A stretch of DNA of 64,000 nucleotides from an uncultured Pluralibacter sp. (GCF_913775985.1 NZ_CAJYMB010000094.1:1-64000), one strand, 5' to 3'. Positions 17,901 through 28,047 are shown, counted from the first letter of the stretch. The notes: generated by a model from the sequence alone, not told the origin. A program made the numbers and translations.

Positions 17901-19926
17901 CGATAACGGCGAGGGCAGCGTGACGCTGCCCATCGGCGACTTTAACGGCGAACTGCGGGTTATGGCCCAGGCATGGACCGCCGACGATTTTGGCAGCAGC
18001 GACAGCAAAGTGGTGGTTGCCGCACCGGTGATTGCCGAACTGAGCGCGCCGCGCTTCCTCGCGGGCGGAGACAGCAGCCGCCTGGCGCTGGATCTCAGCA
18101 ATCTGACCGATCGTCCGCAGACGCTGAACGTCGAACTCGGCAGCAGCGGCATGCTGCAGGTGCAGGGCGGCCAGCCGCAGCCGGTCACGCTGGCCCCGGG
18201 TCAGCGCTCAACCCTGTTTGTGCCGGTTAACGCGAAGCCGGGCTTTGGCGACGGCGAAGTGACTGCTGTAGTCAGCGGCCTGACGCTGCCGGGTGAAAAC
18301 ATCACCCCGCTGCGTAAAAGCTGGAAGATCGGCGTGCGTCCGGCTTTCCCGGCGCAGACCGTTAACAGCGGTATTGCCCTACAGCCCGGTGAAAGCTGGC
18401 ACGCGCCGGCCTCGCATCTCGAAGGGTTCTCGCCGACTACCCTGGAAGGCCAGCTGCTGTTTAGCGCAAAACCGCCGCTCAACCTCGGACGCTATATCCG
18501 CGAGCTGAAAGCCTATCCTTACGGCTGTCTGGAGCAGACCACCAGCGGCCTCTTCCCGCAGCTGTACACCAGCGCCGCGCAGCTAAAAGCGCTGGGTATC
18601 AAGGGCGACAGCGACGCCAGCCGCCGTGACGCCATCGATCTAGGCATTTCCCGCCTGCTGCAGATGCAGCGCAGCGACGGCGGTTTCGGTCTATGGAGTA
18701 GAGAGAGCCCGGAAGAGTACTGGCTGACCGCCTATGTAATGGATTTCCTGACCCGCGCCAGCGAGCAGGGCTACAGCGTTCCGGCGGAGAGCCTCACCAA
18801 AGGCAACAATCGCCTGCTGCGCTATCTCCAGCAGCCGTCGCTGATGACCCTGCGCTACAGCAGCGACAGCGCCGCCAGCCGCTTTGCCGTACAGGGCTAC
18901 GCCGCGCTGGTGCTGGCCCGTCAGCAGAAGGCGCCGCTGGGCGCGCTGCGCGAAGTCTGGGAGCGTCGCAGTCAGGCAAAAGCCGGCCTGCCGCTGATGC
19001 AGCTGGGCCTGGCGCTGAACCTGATGGGTGATGCACAGCGCGGCTCTCAGGCTATTGAGCTGGGGCTGAAAACCTCGCGCCAGACGCAAAACAGCTGGCT
19101 TGGGGACTACGGCAGCGAGATGCGCGACAGCGCGTTGATGCTCAGCTTGCTGGAAGAGAACAAGCTGCTGCCGCAGGCGCAAAATACGCTGCTCAATACG
19201 CTGTCAGAGCAGGCATTTAGCCAGAACTGGCTCTCCACCCAGGAGCTGAACGCCCTGTTCCTCGCAGCGAAAGGGCTACAGAATCTGCCGGGCAGCTGGC
19301 AGGCGCAAACTTCCCTGCAGGCAGCGCCGCTGGGCGGCGACGTTTCGCAAACGCGCAGCCTGAATGCGGAAGAGCTTGCCTCCCTGAACGTGACCAATAC
19401 CGGTACGCAGCCGCTGTGGCTGCGCCTGGACAGCAGCGGCTATCCGCAGACCGCGCCGCAGCCGTCCAGCAACGTACTGCAGATTGAGCGCCGGTTCCTT
19501 GATGCTAACGGCCAGCCTCTATCTCTCTCTTCGCTGCGCAGCGGCGAGCTGGTACTGGTTCATCTGCTGGTTAAAGCCACCCAGAGCGTACCGGATGCGC
19601 TGGTGGTCGACCTGCTGCCTGCCGGTCTGGAGCTGGAAAACCAGAATCTGGCCAGCAGCAGCGCCAGCCTGCAGGATAACGGCGCGCAGGTGCAGAACCT
19701 GCTTAATCAGATGCAGCAGTCGGATATCCAGCACATCGAGTTTCGCGATGACCGCTTTGTGGCCGCGGTGGCGGTGAAGCGCTGGGAGCCGGTGACGCTG
19801 GTTTACCTGGCCCGCGCCGTCACGCCGGGGACTTATGAAGTGCCGGTGCCGCAGGTCGAGTCGATGTACGTACCGCAGTGGCGCGCTACCGGCGCTGCCA
19901 GCGGGCCGCTGATCGTCAAGCCGTAA
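14971..19926 (+). CDS. yfhM: Bacterial alpha-2-macroglobulin lipoprotein YfhM
   Basis: A 1651-residue periplasmic lipoprotein (E. coli YfhM/ECAM 1653 aa) that traps proteases. The signal peptide ends in the lipobox TLAGC, so the mature protein starts at C22. The thioester CLEQ (C1186 to Q1189, in YGCLEQTTSG) is intact, so this is the covalent-trapping class. Asp-containing sorting cues after the Cys (CDNSS) favour inner-membrane retention. The start at 14971 is chosen over 14941 because it opens a proper signal sequence. It is followed at once by pbpC, the usual partner for envelope repair and defence. Confidence 0.95.
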   Translation: MKPFRLAALSLALLTAFTLAGCDNSSDQPQAAKPAAPAETAEQPAPVKPDPAKLQALAAQSQGRALTLLDASEVQLDGAATLVLTFSVPLDPNQDFSSVAHLVDTKSGKVDGAWELAPNLKELRMRHLEPKRSLVLTVDPGLIALNKNTLGESLEKKLTTRDVQPSVGFASRGSLLPGKVIAGLPVMALNVDNVDVNFFRVKPESLASFISRWEYRSSVSNWESEELLKMADLVYTGRFDLDPQRNTREKLLLPLSDIKPLQQAGVYIAVMNQAGHYSYSNAATLFTLSDLGVSAHRYHNRLDVFTQSLESGAAQSGIDVQLLNEKGQTLAQATSDGQGHVTLETDKNAALLLARKDGQTTLLDLKLPALDLAEFDIAGAPGYSKQFFMFGPRDLYRPGETVIVNGLLRDSDGKPLADQPVKLEVVQPDGQVIRTVMSNAVNGLYQLSWPLSATAATGMWHIRASTGDNQAREWDFHVEDFMPERMKLTLTPEKDPVAPNADVSFAVAGDYLYGAPAGGNTLQGKLFLRPLRDAVAALPGFQFGDIAEENLSRTLDEVELKLDAQGRGDISLESQWQQTHSPLQVILQASLLESGGRPVSRRAVQPIWPAEALAGIRPQFASKPVYNYRTDTTTSQPMVDDNSSAGFDIVYADAKGNKKAVSDLQVRLIRERRDYYWNWSDSEGWQSQYDQKDLVEGETSLNLKADEVGNVSFPVEWGAYRLEVKGPDDTVSSLRFWAGYSWQDNSGGSGAARPDRVTMKLDKPAYKPGDTIKLHLDAPAAGKGYAMVESSEGPLWWQEINVPAGGTDLDIPVDRAWNRHDLYLSALVVRSGDKSKSATPKRAVGLLHLPLGDESRRLTLALDAPAKMRPDQPLTVKIKASSKSGSVPKQVNVLVSAVDSGVLNITDYATPDPWNAFFGQKRYGADIYDIYGQVIEGQGRLASLRFGGDGDELQRGGKPPVNHVNIVAQQAQPVQLDDNGEGSVTLPIGDFNGELRVMAQAWTADDFGSSDSKVVVAAPVIAELSAPRFLAGGDSSRLALDLSNLTDRPQTLNVELGSSGMLQVQGGQPQPVTLAPGQRSTLFVPVNAKPGFGDGEVTAVVSGLTLPGENITPLRKSWKIGVRPAFPAQTVNSGIALQPGESWHAPASHLEGFSPTTLEGQLLFSAKPPLNLGRYIRELKAYPYGCLEQTTSGLFPQLYTSAAQLKALGIKGDSDASRRDAIDLGISRLLQMQRSDGGFGLWSRESPEEYWLTAYVMDFLTRASEQGYSVPAESLTKGNNRLLRYLQQPSLMTLRYSSDSAASRFAVQGYAALVLARQQKAPLGALREVWERRSQAKAGLPLMQLGLALNLMGDAQRGSQAIELGLKTSRQTQNSWLGDYGSEMRDSALMLSLLEENKLLPQAQNTLLNTLSEQAFSQNWLSTQELNALFLAAKGLQNLPGSWQAQTSLQAAPLGGDVSQTRSLNAEELASLNVTNTGTQPLWLRLDSSGYPQTAPQPSSNVLQIERRFLDANGQPLSLSSLRSGELVLVHLLVKATQSVPDALVVDLLPAGLELENQNLASSSASLQDNGAQVQNLLNQMQQSDIQHIEFRDDRFVAAVAVKRWEPVTLVYLARAVTPGTYEVPVPQVESMYVPQWRATGAASGPLIVKP

Positions 19927-19927
19927 C

Positions 19928-22252
19928 GTGTTGTTCCGTTACTTAAAAAAATCCCGCTGGCGCTGGCCGGCGGGATTTGTCGTTTTTGGCTGTCTGCTGC
20001 TGCTGGCGGCCGACAGGATCTGGCCCCTGCCGCTGCACGACGTCGCTCCGGCGCGGGTGGTGGTTGCCGAGGACGGCACGCCGCTGTGGCGTTTTGCCGA
20101 CAATGACGGGATTTGGCGCTATCCGGTGACTATCGAAGAGGTTTCGCCGCGCTACCTCGACGCGCTTATCCAGTATGAAGATCGCTGGTTCTGGAAACAT
20201 CCCGGCGTCAATCTGCTCTCGGTGGCGCGCGCGGCCTGGCAGGACATGCGCGCCGGGCGGGTCATTTCCGGCGGCAGCACCCTGACCATGCAGGTAGCGC
20301 GGCTGCTCGACCCCCACTCGCGCACGTTTGGCGGTAAAGTACGCCAGCTGTGGCGCGCGCTGCAGTTGGAGTGGCATCTGGACAAGCGTCAAATCCTGAC
20401 TCTGTATCTCAACCGCGCGCCCTTTGGCGGCACGCTGCAGGGGGTAGGAGCCGCCAGCTGGGCCTATCTTGGCAAATCACCGGCTGAGCTGAGCTATGCC
20501 GAGGCGGCGCTGCTGGCGGTGCTGCCGCAGGCCCCCAGCCGCCTGCGCCCGGACCGCTGGCCGCAGCGGGCCCGGGCGGCGCGGGATAAAGTTCTCGATC
20601 GAATGGCGATGCAGAAGCAGTGGCCTCTCGAGACGGTAAAAGAGGCAAAAGAAGAGCCGGTGTGGCTGTTTCCTCGGCAGATGCCGCAGCTGGCGCCGCT
20701 CTTTTCCCGCCGGGTGCTGGCCGCCAGCCGGGATACTAAAGTGGTGACCACTCTTGACGCCGGCCTGCAGCGCCAGCTTGAAGATATTGCCCTCGGCTGG
20801 AAGTCGCGCCTGCCGCCGCGCAGCTCGCTCGCCGCCGTAGTTGTCGATCACACCACCATGAAAGTGCGCGCCTGGATTGGCTCGGCGGACATCAACGACG
20901 ATATGCGCTTTGGCCACGTTGATATGGTGACGGCGGTGCGATCCCCGGGCTCGGTGCTGAAGCCCTTTATCTACGGCCTGGCGATGGACGATGGGCTGAT
21001 TCATCCGGTGTCGCTGCTGCAGGACGTACCGCGCCGCTTCAGCGACTACCGGCCGGGCAATTTCGACAGCGGCTTTCACGGGCCTGTAAGTATGAGCGAC
21101 GCGCTGGTACGCTCCCTGAACCTGCCTGCGGTACAGGTGCTGGAGGCCTATGGCCCCAGACAGTTTGCCGCCAGGCTGCGCAATGCCGGACTGCCGCTGA
21201 TACTGCCCGCCGGCGCGGAGCCGAACCTTTCTCTCAGCCTCGGCGGTGCCGGCGCGCGGCTGGCGGATATTGTGGCGGCCTACAGCGCGCTGGCGCGCGG
21301 CGGTAAGGCAGGACGCCTGCGGCTGCTATCGAACGATCCGCTGGTTGAGCGTCCGCTGCTGTCGCCGGGCGCCGCGTGGATTATTCGCCGTATCCTGGCG
21401 GGAGAGGAGCAGCCGGTGCCGGACGGTGCGCTGCCGCTTGTAGTGCCGCTGGCGATTAAAACCGGCACCAGCTACGGCTATCGCGACGCCTGGGCAATCG
21501 GGGTGAATGCGCGCTACGTTATCGGTATCTGGACCGGGCGACCGGACGGCACGCCGGTGGTGGGGCAGTTCGGCTTTATCAGCGCGGTGCCGCTGCTTAA
21601 TCAGATAAGTAACCTGCTGCTGGCCCGGGCAAATAGCGATAAAAGCGGCCTGCCCGGCGATCCTCGCCCGGCCTCCGTATCGGCAGGCACTATTTGCTGG
21701 CCCGGCGGGCAGTCGCTTCCCGCCGGGGACGGCAACTGCCGGCGGCGGCTTTCGACGTGGCTGCTCGATGGTAGCCAGCCGCCCACACTGCTGCTGCCGG
21801 GGCAGGAGGGAATGCAGGGCATTCGTTTTCCCGTCTGGCTGAATGCCCGGGGCGAACGCGTTGCGCCAGATTGCCCGGATGCGCGCGAACAGATGCTGAA
21901 TGTCTGGCCTCTGCCGCTGGAGCCCTGGCTGCCGCCCGCTGAACGGCGCGCGGCGCGGATACCCGCCGCATCCAAAACCTGCCCGCCGCTGAATATTCAT
22001 CACCCGCCACCGCTGTTGCTTTCCGGCGTCAGGGACGGTGCGGTTATTCGCCGTCTGCCGGGAGTCACAATGGCGCCGCTGGTGCTGCAAACCAGCGGCG
22101 GGGAAGGGCGGCGCTGGTGGTTTATCAACGGAACCCCCCAGGAGAGCGAGGGGGCGGCGCTGACGCTGCATCTGCAGCAGGCAGGGGCCTATCAGCTGGT
22201 GGTCATGGACGAGGGTGGACAGACGGCGGCTGTCACGTTTTCGTTGCAGTAG
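19928..22252 (+). CDS. pbpC: Penicillin-binding protein 1C
   Basis: A 774-residue bifunctional class A PBP (E. coli PbpC 770 aa) with one N-terminal membrane helix, a GT51 transglycosylase domain (catalytic E84 in YEDRWFWKHPG), a transpeptidase domain (S342 and K345 of SVLK, SLN, and KTG at 511-513) and a C-terminal BiPBP_C domain. In E. coli the transglycosylase is active while the transpeptidase appears weak. It starts with GTG one base after the yfhM stop, indicating tight coupling to the macroglobulin. Confidence 0.96.
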   Translation: MLFRYLKKSRWRWPAGFVVFGCLLLLAADRIWPLPLHDVAPARVVVAEDGTPLWRFADNDGIWRYPVTIEEVSPRYLDALIQYEDRWFWKHPGVNLLSVARAAWQDMRAGRVISGGSTLTMQVARLLDPHSRTFGGKVRQLWRALQLEWHLDKRQILTLYLNRAPFGGTLQGVGAASWAYLGKSPAELSYAEAALLAVLPQAPSRLRPDRWPQRARAARDKVLDRMAMQKQWPLETVKEAKEEPVWLFPRQMPQLAPLFSRRVLAASRDTKVVTTLDAGLQRQLEDIALGWKSRLPPRSSLAAVVVDHTTMKVRAWIGSADINDDMRFGHVDMVTAVRSPGSVLKPFIYGLAMDDGLIHPVSLLQDVPRRFSDYRPGNFDSGFHGPVSMSDALVRSLNLPAVQVLEAYGPRQFAARLRNAGLPLILPAGAEPNLSLSLGGAGARLADIVAAYSALARGGKAGRLRLLSNDPLVERPLLSPGAAWIIRRILAGEEQPVPDGALPLVVPLAIKTGTSYGYRDAWAIGVNARYVIGIWTGRPDGTPVVGQFGFISAVPLLNQISNLLLARANSDKSGLPGDPRPASVSAGTICWPGGQSLPAGDGNCRRRLSTWLLDGSQPPTLLLPGQEGMQGIRFPVWLNARGERVAPDCPDAREQMLNVWPLPLEPWLPPAERRAARIPAASKTCPPLNIHHPPPLLLSGVRDGAVIRRLPGVTMAPLVLQTSGGEGRRWWFINGTPQESEGAALTLHLQQAGAYQLVVMDEGGQTAAVTFSLQ

Positions 22253-22421
22253 CGGCCGGGCGGCAGGCTGGATATGTTGCTGCTAATGGTTTTATTTTAA
22301 GAAAATGTTATTTGCAGCCATAGGCAACGGGCGTATTGCTCTTTATAATGCGCGCCAGATCGAAACCGCGTCTCAGGATGCGTCATACAACAGAACATTT
22401 TACTGGATTCAGAGGTTATCA

Positions 22422-22853
22422 ATGGCTATTGAACGTACTTTTTCCATCATCAAACCAAACGCGGTGGCAAAAAACGTTATTGGCAGTATCTTTGCCCGCT
22501 TTGAAGCGGCAGGGTTCAAAATTGTCGGCACCAAAATGCTGCACATGAGCGTTGAGCAGGCGCGCGGTTTCTACGCCGAGCATGACGGCAAGCCGTTCTT
22601 TGACGGCCTGGTGGAGTTCATGACCTCCGGCCCGATCGTGGTTTCCGTACTTGAAGGCGAAAACGCCGTGCAGCGCCACCGCGATCTGCTGGGCGCTACC
22701 AACCCGGCGAACGCGCTGGCAGGCACCCTGCGCGCCGACTACGCCGACAGCTTCACCGAAAACGGCACCCACGGTTCTGACTCCGTTGAGTCTGCAAAAC
22801 GCGAAATCGCCTACTTCTTCGCTGAAGGCGAAGTGTGCCCGCGCACCCGCTAA
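22422..22853 (+). CDS. ndk: Nucleoside diphosphate kinase
   Basis: A 143-residue NDP kinase identical in length to E. coli Ndk. It transfers the gamma-phosphate of ATP to NDPs through phospho-histidine H117 (NGTHGSDS). The nucleotide-binding start ([12 protein letters not shown]) is present. The start at 22422 (MAIERTF) follows AGAGGTTATCA; longer readings from 22305 lack similarity. It lies between pbpC and rlmN as a separate unit. Confidence 0.97.
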   Translation: MAIERTFSIIKPNAVAKNVIGSIFARFEAAGFKIVGTKMLHMSVEQARGFYAEHDGKPFFDGLVEFMTSGPIVVSVLEGENAVQRHRDLLGATNPANALAGTLRADYADSFTENGTHGSDSVESAKREIAYFFAEGEVCPRTR

Positions 22854-22983
22854 TTCGCCTCTTTTGATTGCGCAGGCGGCAATTCGTCGACCTGCGCGAC
22901 CCAAAGAACCCGGCGGATTCTGAGAAAGTAGTAAATTTATATTATTACTTTTTGCAGGCGTGGCAATCATGCGCCAGAATTTG

Positions 22984-23033
22984 TACAATGCGACGCCCCG
23001 GAAGAGTCCGACTCTGACCGGGGCGTCCTTTTT
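22984..23033 (+). promoter_or_regulatory. Overlapping promoter -10 and strong terminator-type hairpin ahead of rlmN
   Basis: TACAAT at 22984-22989 (with TGGCAA 17 bases upstream at 22961) would start RNA near 22996. The perfect inverted repeat GACGCCCCGG/CCGGGGCGTC spans 22992-23027, contains an inner AGAGT/ACTCT stem, and is followed by CTTTTT. The hairpin either terminates ndk read-through or forms the very 5' end of the rlmN mRNA. Confidence 0.6.
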
Positions 23034-23079
23034 AACCCTCCAGGGGCCACAACGTGTAACAACGAGGCCGGAAACCATT

Positions 23080-24246
23080 ATGTCTGAACAAATTATCACG
23101 CCTGATTGCGCCGATCTGACGGTGCCCAACAAAGATGTCAAAACTAACCTGCTGGATTTAAACCGTCAGCAGATGCGCGAGTTTTTTAAAAATTTGGGTG
23201 AAAAACCGTTTCGCGCCGATCAGGTGATGAAGTGGCTGTATCACTACTGCTGCGACGACTTTGACGAGATGACCGACATCAACAAAGTCCTGCGCGCAAA
23301 GCTTAAAGAAGTGGCCGAAATTCGCGCGCCGGAAGTGGTTGAGGAGCAGCGTTCTTCCGATGGCACCATCAAGTGGGCGATCGCCGTGGGCGATCAGCGC
23401 GTTGAGACGGTGTACATCCCGGAAGACGACCGCGCCACGCTCTGCGTCTCCTCGCAGGTAGGCTGCGCCCTGGAGTGCAAATTCTGCTCGACGGCGCAGC
23501 AGGGCTTTAACCGCAACCTGCGTGTTTCCGAAATTATCGGCCAGGTCTGGCGGGCGGCGAAAATTGTCGGCGCGCAGAAGAAAACCGGCGTGCGTCCTAT
23601 CACTAACGTGGTGATGATGGGAATGGGCGAGCCGCTGCTCAACCTGACCAACGTCGTACCGGCGATGGAAATTATGCTCGACGACTTCGGGTTTGGTCTT
23701 TCCAAACGCCGGGTTACGCTCTCCACCTCCGGCGTCGTGCCGGCGCTGGACAAGCTGGGCGACATGATCGACGTAGCGCTGGCTATCTCCCTGCACGCGC
23801 CGAACGATGAGATCCGCGATGAAATCGTGCCGATCAACAAAAAGTACAATATTGAAACTTTCCTCGCCGCGGTTCGCCGCTATCTGGCTAAATCCAACGC
23901 CAACCAGGGCCGCGTGACCATTGAGTACGTCATGCTCGATCACGTTAACGACGGTACCGAGCACGCGCACCAGCTGGCGGAGCTGCTGAAAGATACACCG
24001 TGCAAGATCAACCTGATTCCGTGGAATCCCTTCCCGGGCGCGCCCTATGGCCGCAGCTCCAATAGCCGCATCGATCGCTTCTCCAAAGTGCTGATGAGCT
24101 ATGATTTTACGACTATCGTACGTAAAACCCGCGGCGACGATATCGACGCGGCCTGCGGACAGCTGGCGGGTGAAGTGATTGACCGCACCAAGCGTACGAT
24201 GCGTAAACGCATGCAGGGTGAACCGATAGCGGTAAAAGCAGTCTGA
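23080..24246 (+). CDS. rlmN: 23S rRNA (A2503)/tRNA (A37) C2-methyltransferase RlmN
   Basis: A 388-residue radical-SAM enzyme (E. coli 384 aa) that methylates C2 of A2503 in 23S rRNA and A37 in some tRNAs. The cluster motif CX3CX2C is C129, C133, C136 (GCALECKFC). The catalytic pair corresponding to E. coli C118 and C355 is C122 and C359 (DAACGQLAG). The ATG at 23080 gives the E. coli start MSEQ; the longer frame from 22960 would read through the upstream hairpin and was rejected. Confidence 0.96.
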   Translation: MSEQIITPDCADLTVPNKDVKTNLLDLNRQQMREFFKNLGEKPFRADQVMKWLYHYCCDDFDEMTDINKVLRAKLKEVAEIRAPEVVEEQRSSDGTIKWAIAVGDQRVETVYIPEDDRATLCVSSQVGCALECKFCSTAQQGFNRNLRVSEIIGQVWRAAKIVGAQKKTGVRPITNVVMMGMGEPLLNLTNVVPAMEIMLDDFGFGLSKRRVTLSTSGVVPALDKLGDMIDVALAISLHAPNDEIRDEIVPINKKYNIETFLAAVRRYLAKSNANQGRVTIEYVMLDHVNDGTEHAHQLAELLKDTPCKINLIPWNPFPGAPYGRSSNSRIDRFSKVLMSYDFTTIVRKTRGDDIDAACGQLAGEVIDRTKRTMRKRMQGEPIAVKAV

Positions 24247-24253
24247 ACAACCT

Positions 24254-24283
24254 GACGCCGCGTGCGGAAATGCGGGCGGCGTC
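24254..24283 (+). other. Stem-loop after rlmN
   Basis: GACGCCGC and GCGGCGTC form a perfect 8-bp stem eight bases after the rlmN stop. No T-run follows. The remaining 210 bp up to rodZ show no ORF and no other clear signal. Confidence 0.4.
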
Positions 24284-24492
24284 GAGGATGTCTAAGGATT
24301 AAGCGAAGCGTACCGATCCCTTTAATAATTACGGTGCGTTTCGATGCGGATTGAGGCAGTATGTACCGGGCCAACAATACGTTAGGCCTACATGCCTGCA
24401 TCGACAGCTTGACGTTAGACAATCGGATGCTTCGCGGTGCTGGCTCCAGCGGCACCTGAATCTTAAATTTTACGTACCAGCAGCTGTAGCGA

Positions 24493-25500
24493 ATGAATAC
24501 TGAAGCCACTCAAGACCCACAAGCAGCACACACAACGGGTACGCGTCTGCGTAACGCCCGTGAACAACTCGGACTTAGCCAGCAATCCGTTGCAGAGCGC
24601 CTGTGTCTGAAGGTCTCCACGATCCGTGATATTGAGGACGATAAGGCACCCGCAGAGCTCGCTGCAACCTTCCTGCGCGGCTACATCCGCTCCTACGCCC
24701 GCCTTGTCCACGTGCCTGAAGACGAACTGCTGCCGATGATGGCAAAGCAGGTGCCGATGAAGTCGGCCAAAATGCAGCCGGGACAGCACATCTCCTTAGG
24801 CAAGCGCCGTAAGAAGCGCGACGGCTGGCTAATGACATTTACCTGGCTGGTGCTTTTTGTGGTTGTCGGCCTGACCGGCGCCTGGTGGTGGCAGAACCAC
24901 AAGGCGCAGCAGGAAGAGATCAGCACCATGGCGGACCAGTCTTCCGCAGAGCTGAACGCTAATAACACCAGCCAGGAAGTTCCGCTCGATACCAGCGGTG
25001 GGCAGAGCGCGCCAGCCGATGCTGCTGGCAGCACTCAGCCGGAAACGGCAACTCCGTCAAGCGACAGCGCGGCAACCGCTGCGCAGCCGACGACACAAGA
25101 TCCGCAGGCTAACGGCGCGGTTTCTCCGTCACAGGCTAATGTTGATAACACTACCGGCACGGCGGCGAATTCTACAGGTACTGGCGATGGGGCGCTGCCG
25201 ACCGACCAGGCTGCCGTTACCCCCGCAGCAGAACCGAATGCGCTGGCCATGACCTTTACCGCCGACTGCTGGCTGGAAGTGAGCGATGCGACCGGTAAGA
25301 AACTGTTCAGCGGCATGCAACGCAAAGGCGCAAGCCTGAACGTCAACGGCCAGCTGCCGTACAAGCTTAAAATTGGCGCACCGGCAGCGGTTCAGATTCA
25401 GTTCCAGGGTAAACCTGTCGACCTGAGTCGTTTTATCAGAACTAACCAGGTTGCACGTCTGTCCCTGAAAGGTGATGAAGCACCGGCTCAGGCGCAGTAA
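24493..25500 (+). CDS. rodZ: Cytoskeleton/cell-shape protein RodZ
   Basis: A 335-residue bitopic membrane protein (E. coli RodZ 337 aa) linking MreB filaments to the elongation machinery. It has a cytoplasmic Cro/CI-type helix-turn-helix (about residues 18-80, [14 protein letters not shown]), a basic stop KRRKKRD, one membrane helix at about 111-133, a long Ala/Thr/Ser/Pro-rich periplasmic linker of low conservation, and a C-terminal DUF4115 beta domain ([14 protein letters not shown]). ispG follows after 26 bp, as in E. coli. Confidence 0.95.
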   Translation: MNTEATQDPQAAHTTGTRLRNAREQLGLSQQSVAERLCLKVSTIRDIEDDKAPAELAATFLRGYIRSYARLVHVPEDELLPMMAKQVPMKSAKMQPGQHISLGKRRKKRDGWLMTFTWLVLFVVVGLTGAWWWQNHKAQQEEISTMADQSSAELNANNTSQEVPLDTSGGQSAPADAAGSTQPETATPSSDSAATAAQPTTQDPQANGAVSPSQANVDNTTGTAANSTGTGDGALPTDQAAVTPAAEPNALAMTFTADCWLEVSDATGKKLFSGMQRKGASLNVNGQLPYKLKIGAPAAVQIQFQGKPVDLSRFIRTNQVARLSLKGDEAPAQAQ

Positions 25501-25526
25501 CGGACGCGTAACGCGGGAGATTTTAC

Positions 25527-26648
25527 ATGCATAACCAGGCTCCGATTCAACGTAGAAAATCGACGCGTATATACGTTGGGAACGTGCCAATCGGCGATGG
25601 GGCTCCCATCGCCGTGCAGTCAATGACCAACACGCGCACCACGGACGTGGCGGCAACGGTCAATCAAATTAAAGCCCTTGAGCGCGTTGGCGCGGACATT
25701 GTGCGCGTTTCGGTGCCCACCATGGACGCCGCAGAAGCTTTTAAGCTTATCAAACAGCAGGTTAACGTCCCGCTGGTCGCCGATATTCACTTTGATTACC
25801 GTATTGCCCTGAAAGTCGCCGAGTACGGCGTTGACTGCCTGCGCATCAATCCCGGCAACATCGGTAACGAAGAGCGTATCCGCCAGGTTGTTGACTGCGC
25901 GCGGGATCATAATATTCCTATCCGCATCGGCGTAAACGCCGGTTCGCTGGAAAAAGATCTGCAGGAAAAATACGGCGAGCCTACGCCGCAGGCGCTGTAT
26001 GAATCCGCCATGCGCCATGTGGATCATCTCGACCGGCTCAACTTTGACAAGTTTAAAGTCAGCGTCAAAGCTTCCGACGTTTTCCTGGCTGTTGAATCCT
26101 ATCGCCTGCTGGCGAAGCATATCGATCAGCCTCTGCATCTGGGCATCACTGAAGCGGGCGGCGCGCGCGCCGGGGCGGTTAAATCAGCGATCGGGCTGGG
26201 GCTGCTGCTCTCTGAAGGGATCGGCGACACGCTGCGCATCTCGCTGGCGGCGGATCCTGTTGAAGAGATCAAAGTCGGCTTTGATATTCTGAAGTCGCTG
26301 CGCATCCGCGCCCGCGGCATCAACTTTATTGCCTGCCCCACCTGCTCGCGTCAGGAGTTCGACGTTATCGGCACCGTTAACGCACTCGAAGAGCGGCTGG
26401 AGGACATTATTACCCCGATGGATGTCTCTATTATCGGCTGCGTTGTTAATGGTCCGGGTGAAGCGCTGGTTTCCACGCTCGGCGTGACCGGCGGCAATAA
26501 GAAAAGCGGCCTCTATGAAGACGGCGTCCGTAAAGACCGGCTCGATAATGACGATATGATAAGCCAGCTTGAAGCGCGCATTCGCGCCAAGGCCAGCATG
26601 CTCGATGAGTCTCAGCGTATCGACATTCAGCAGGTTGACGCAAAATAA
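25527..26648 (+). CDS. ispG: 4-hydroxy-3-methylbut-2-enyl diphosphate synthase IspG
   Basis: A 373-residue [4Fe-4S] enzyme of the MEP isoprenoid pathway (E. coli 372 aa) converting MEcPP to HMBPP. Cluster cysteines C270 and C273 lie in ACPTCSRQ, with the third in [10 protein letters not shown]. The N-terminal TIM barrel begins after the basic leader [20 protein letters not shown]. As a cluster enzyme it depends on the isc operon in this window. It is downstream of rodZ and upstream of the SroE-like spacer. Confidence 0.97.
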   Translation: MHNQAPIQRRKSTRIYVGNVPIGDGAPIAVQSMTNTRTTDVAATVNQIKALERVGADIVRVSVPTMDAAEAFKLIKQQVNVPLVADIHFDYRIALKVAEYGVDCLRINPGNIGNEERIRQVVDCARDHNIPIRIGVNAGSLEKDLQEKYGEPTPQALYESAMRHVDHLDRLNFDKFKVSVKASDVFLAVESYRLLAKHIDQPLHLGITEAGGARAGAVKSAIGLGLLLSEGIGDTLRISLAADPVEEIKVGFDILKSLRIRARGINFIACPTCSRQEFDVIGTVNALEERLEDIITPMDVSIIGCVVNGPGEALVSTLGVTGGNKKSGLYEDGVRKDRLDNDDMISQLEARIRAKASMLDESQRIDIQQVDAK

Positions 26649-26740
26649 CGTATTGGGAAGCGGCACGCTTCCCGTGTATGATTGAACCCGCTGGCGCTTC
26701 TGCGCCTGGGTTCATTTTTGTATCTATAAAGAGAAAAAAC
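26649..26740 (+). ncRNA. sroE: SroE-like RNA in the ispG-hisS spacer
   Basis: This spacer is 92 bases, the size of E. coli SroE, which occupies the same ispG(gcpE)-hisS interval on the same strand. It folds as two stem-loops: GGGAAGCG/CGCTTCCC at 26655-26673, and TGAACCC..GGCGC/GCGCC..GGGTTCA at 26683-26714 followed by TTTTT. The second is a good intrinsic terminator. The identity rests on position, length and fold, not on a sequence-model search. Confidence 0.55.
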
Positions 26741-28015
26741 GTGGCAAAAAACATTCAAGCCATCCGCGGCATGAACGATTATCTGCCGGGCGAAACCGCT
26801 CTCTGGCAGCGCATTGAAGGCACACTGAAGCAGGTGCTCAGCAGCTACGGTTACAGCGAAATTCGGTTGCCGATTGTAGAGCAGACCCCACTATTCAAGC
26901 GCGCTATCGGTGAAGTTACCGACGTGGTTGAAAAAGAGATGTATACCTTCGAAGACCGCAACGGCGATAGCCTGACGCTGCGTCCGGAAGGGACTGCGGG
27001 CTGCGTACGCGCCGGCATTGAACATGGTCTTCTGTACAATCAGGAACAGCGTCTGTGGTATATCGGCCCGATGTTCCGTCACGAGCGTCCGCAGAAAGGG
27101 CGCTATCGCCAGTTTCATCAGCTGGGCTGCGAAGTCTTTGGCCTGCAGGGCCCGGACATCGACGCAGAGTTGATTATGCTCACTGCCCGCTGGTGGCGCG
27201 CGCTCGGCATCGCCGACCACGTGCGCCTGGAACTGAACTCTATCGGTTCTCTGGAAGCGCGCGCAAACTATCGTGAAGCGCTGGTGGCTTATCTTGAGCA
27301 GTATAAAGACCGCCTGGATGAAGACTGCAAGCGCCGCATGTACACCAACCCGCTGCGGGTGCTGGATTCGAAAAATCCGGACGTGCAGGCGCTGTTGGAC
27401 GATGCCCCCGCGCTCGGTGACTATCTTGATGAAGAGTCGCAGCAGCACTTTGCCGGCCTGTGCGCCCTGCTGGACGCCGCGGGTATTGCCTACACCGTCA
27501 ACCAGCGCCTGGTGCGCGGTCTTGACTACTACAACCGCACCGTCTTCGAATGGGTCACTAACAGCCTGGGCTCGCAGGGCACCGTGTGTGCCGGCGGCCG
27601 CTACGACGGCCTGGTAGAACAGCTGGGCGGACGCGCGGCGCCAGGTGTCGGTTTCGCCATGGGCCTTGAGCGTTTAGTTTTGCTGGTTCAGGCGGTTAAC
27701 CCGGAATTTAAAGCCGATCCCGTTGTCGATATATACCTGGTAGCCTCCGGCACCGATACGCAGGTCGCTGCGATGCGTCTTGCCGAGCAGCTTCGGGATC
27801 GGATGCCGGGCGTTAAGCTAATGACTAACCACGGCGGCGGTAACTTTAAGAAGCAATTTGCCCGTGCGGACAAGTGGGGCGCTCGCGTCGCGCTGGTTCT
27901 GGGTGAGTCAGAAGTTGCTGACAACAGCGTGGTGGTAAAAGATTTACGCTCTGGTGAGCAGACGACAGTAACGCAGGATAGCGTTGCCGCACAGCTGCAG
28001 ACGCTGCTGGGCTAA
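26741..28015 (+). CDS. hisS: Histidyl-tRNA synthetase
   Basis: A 424-residue class II aminoacyl-tRNA synthetase, the same length as E. coli HisS. Histidine-binding motifs [13 protein letters not shown] and [13 protein letters not shown], and the class II motif 2 [18 protein letters not shown], are intact. It starts with GTG at 26741 ([10 protein letters not shown]), preceded by AAAGAGAAA. The longer ATG frame from 26678 runs through the upstream terminator stem and was rejected. Confidence 0.97.
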   Translation: MAKNIQAIRGMNDYLPGETALWQRIEGTLKQVLSSYGYSEIRLPIVEQTPLFKRAIGEVTDVVEKEMYTFEDRNGDSLTLRPEGTAGCVRAGIEHGLLYNQEQRLWYIGPMFRHERPQKGRYRQFHQLGCEVFGLQGPDIDAELIMLTARWWRALGIADHVRLELNSIGSLEARANYREALVAYLEQYKDRLDEDCKRRMYTNPLRVLDSKNPDVQALLDDAPALGDYLDEESQQHFAGLCALLDAAGIAYTVNQRLVRGLDYYNRTVFEWVTNSLGSQGTVCAGGRYDGLVEQLGGRAAPGVGFAMGLERLVLLVQAVNPEFKADPVVDIYLVASGTDTQVAAMRLAEQLRDRMPGVKLMTNHGGGNFKKQFARADKWGARVALVLGESEVADNSVVVKDLRSGEQTTVTQDSVAAQLQTLLG

Positions 28016-28047
28016 TTGCCGGAAATATTATTCAGGAGAAGAACTGG

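Noticed and set aside
24360-24420. REP-like element between rlmN and rodZ (TAGGCCTACATGCCTGCATC)
   Set aside because: It shares only a short AGGCCTAC word with REP sequences and lacks the paired stem.
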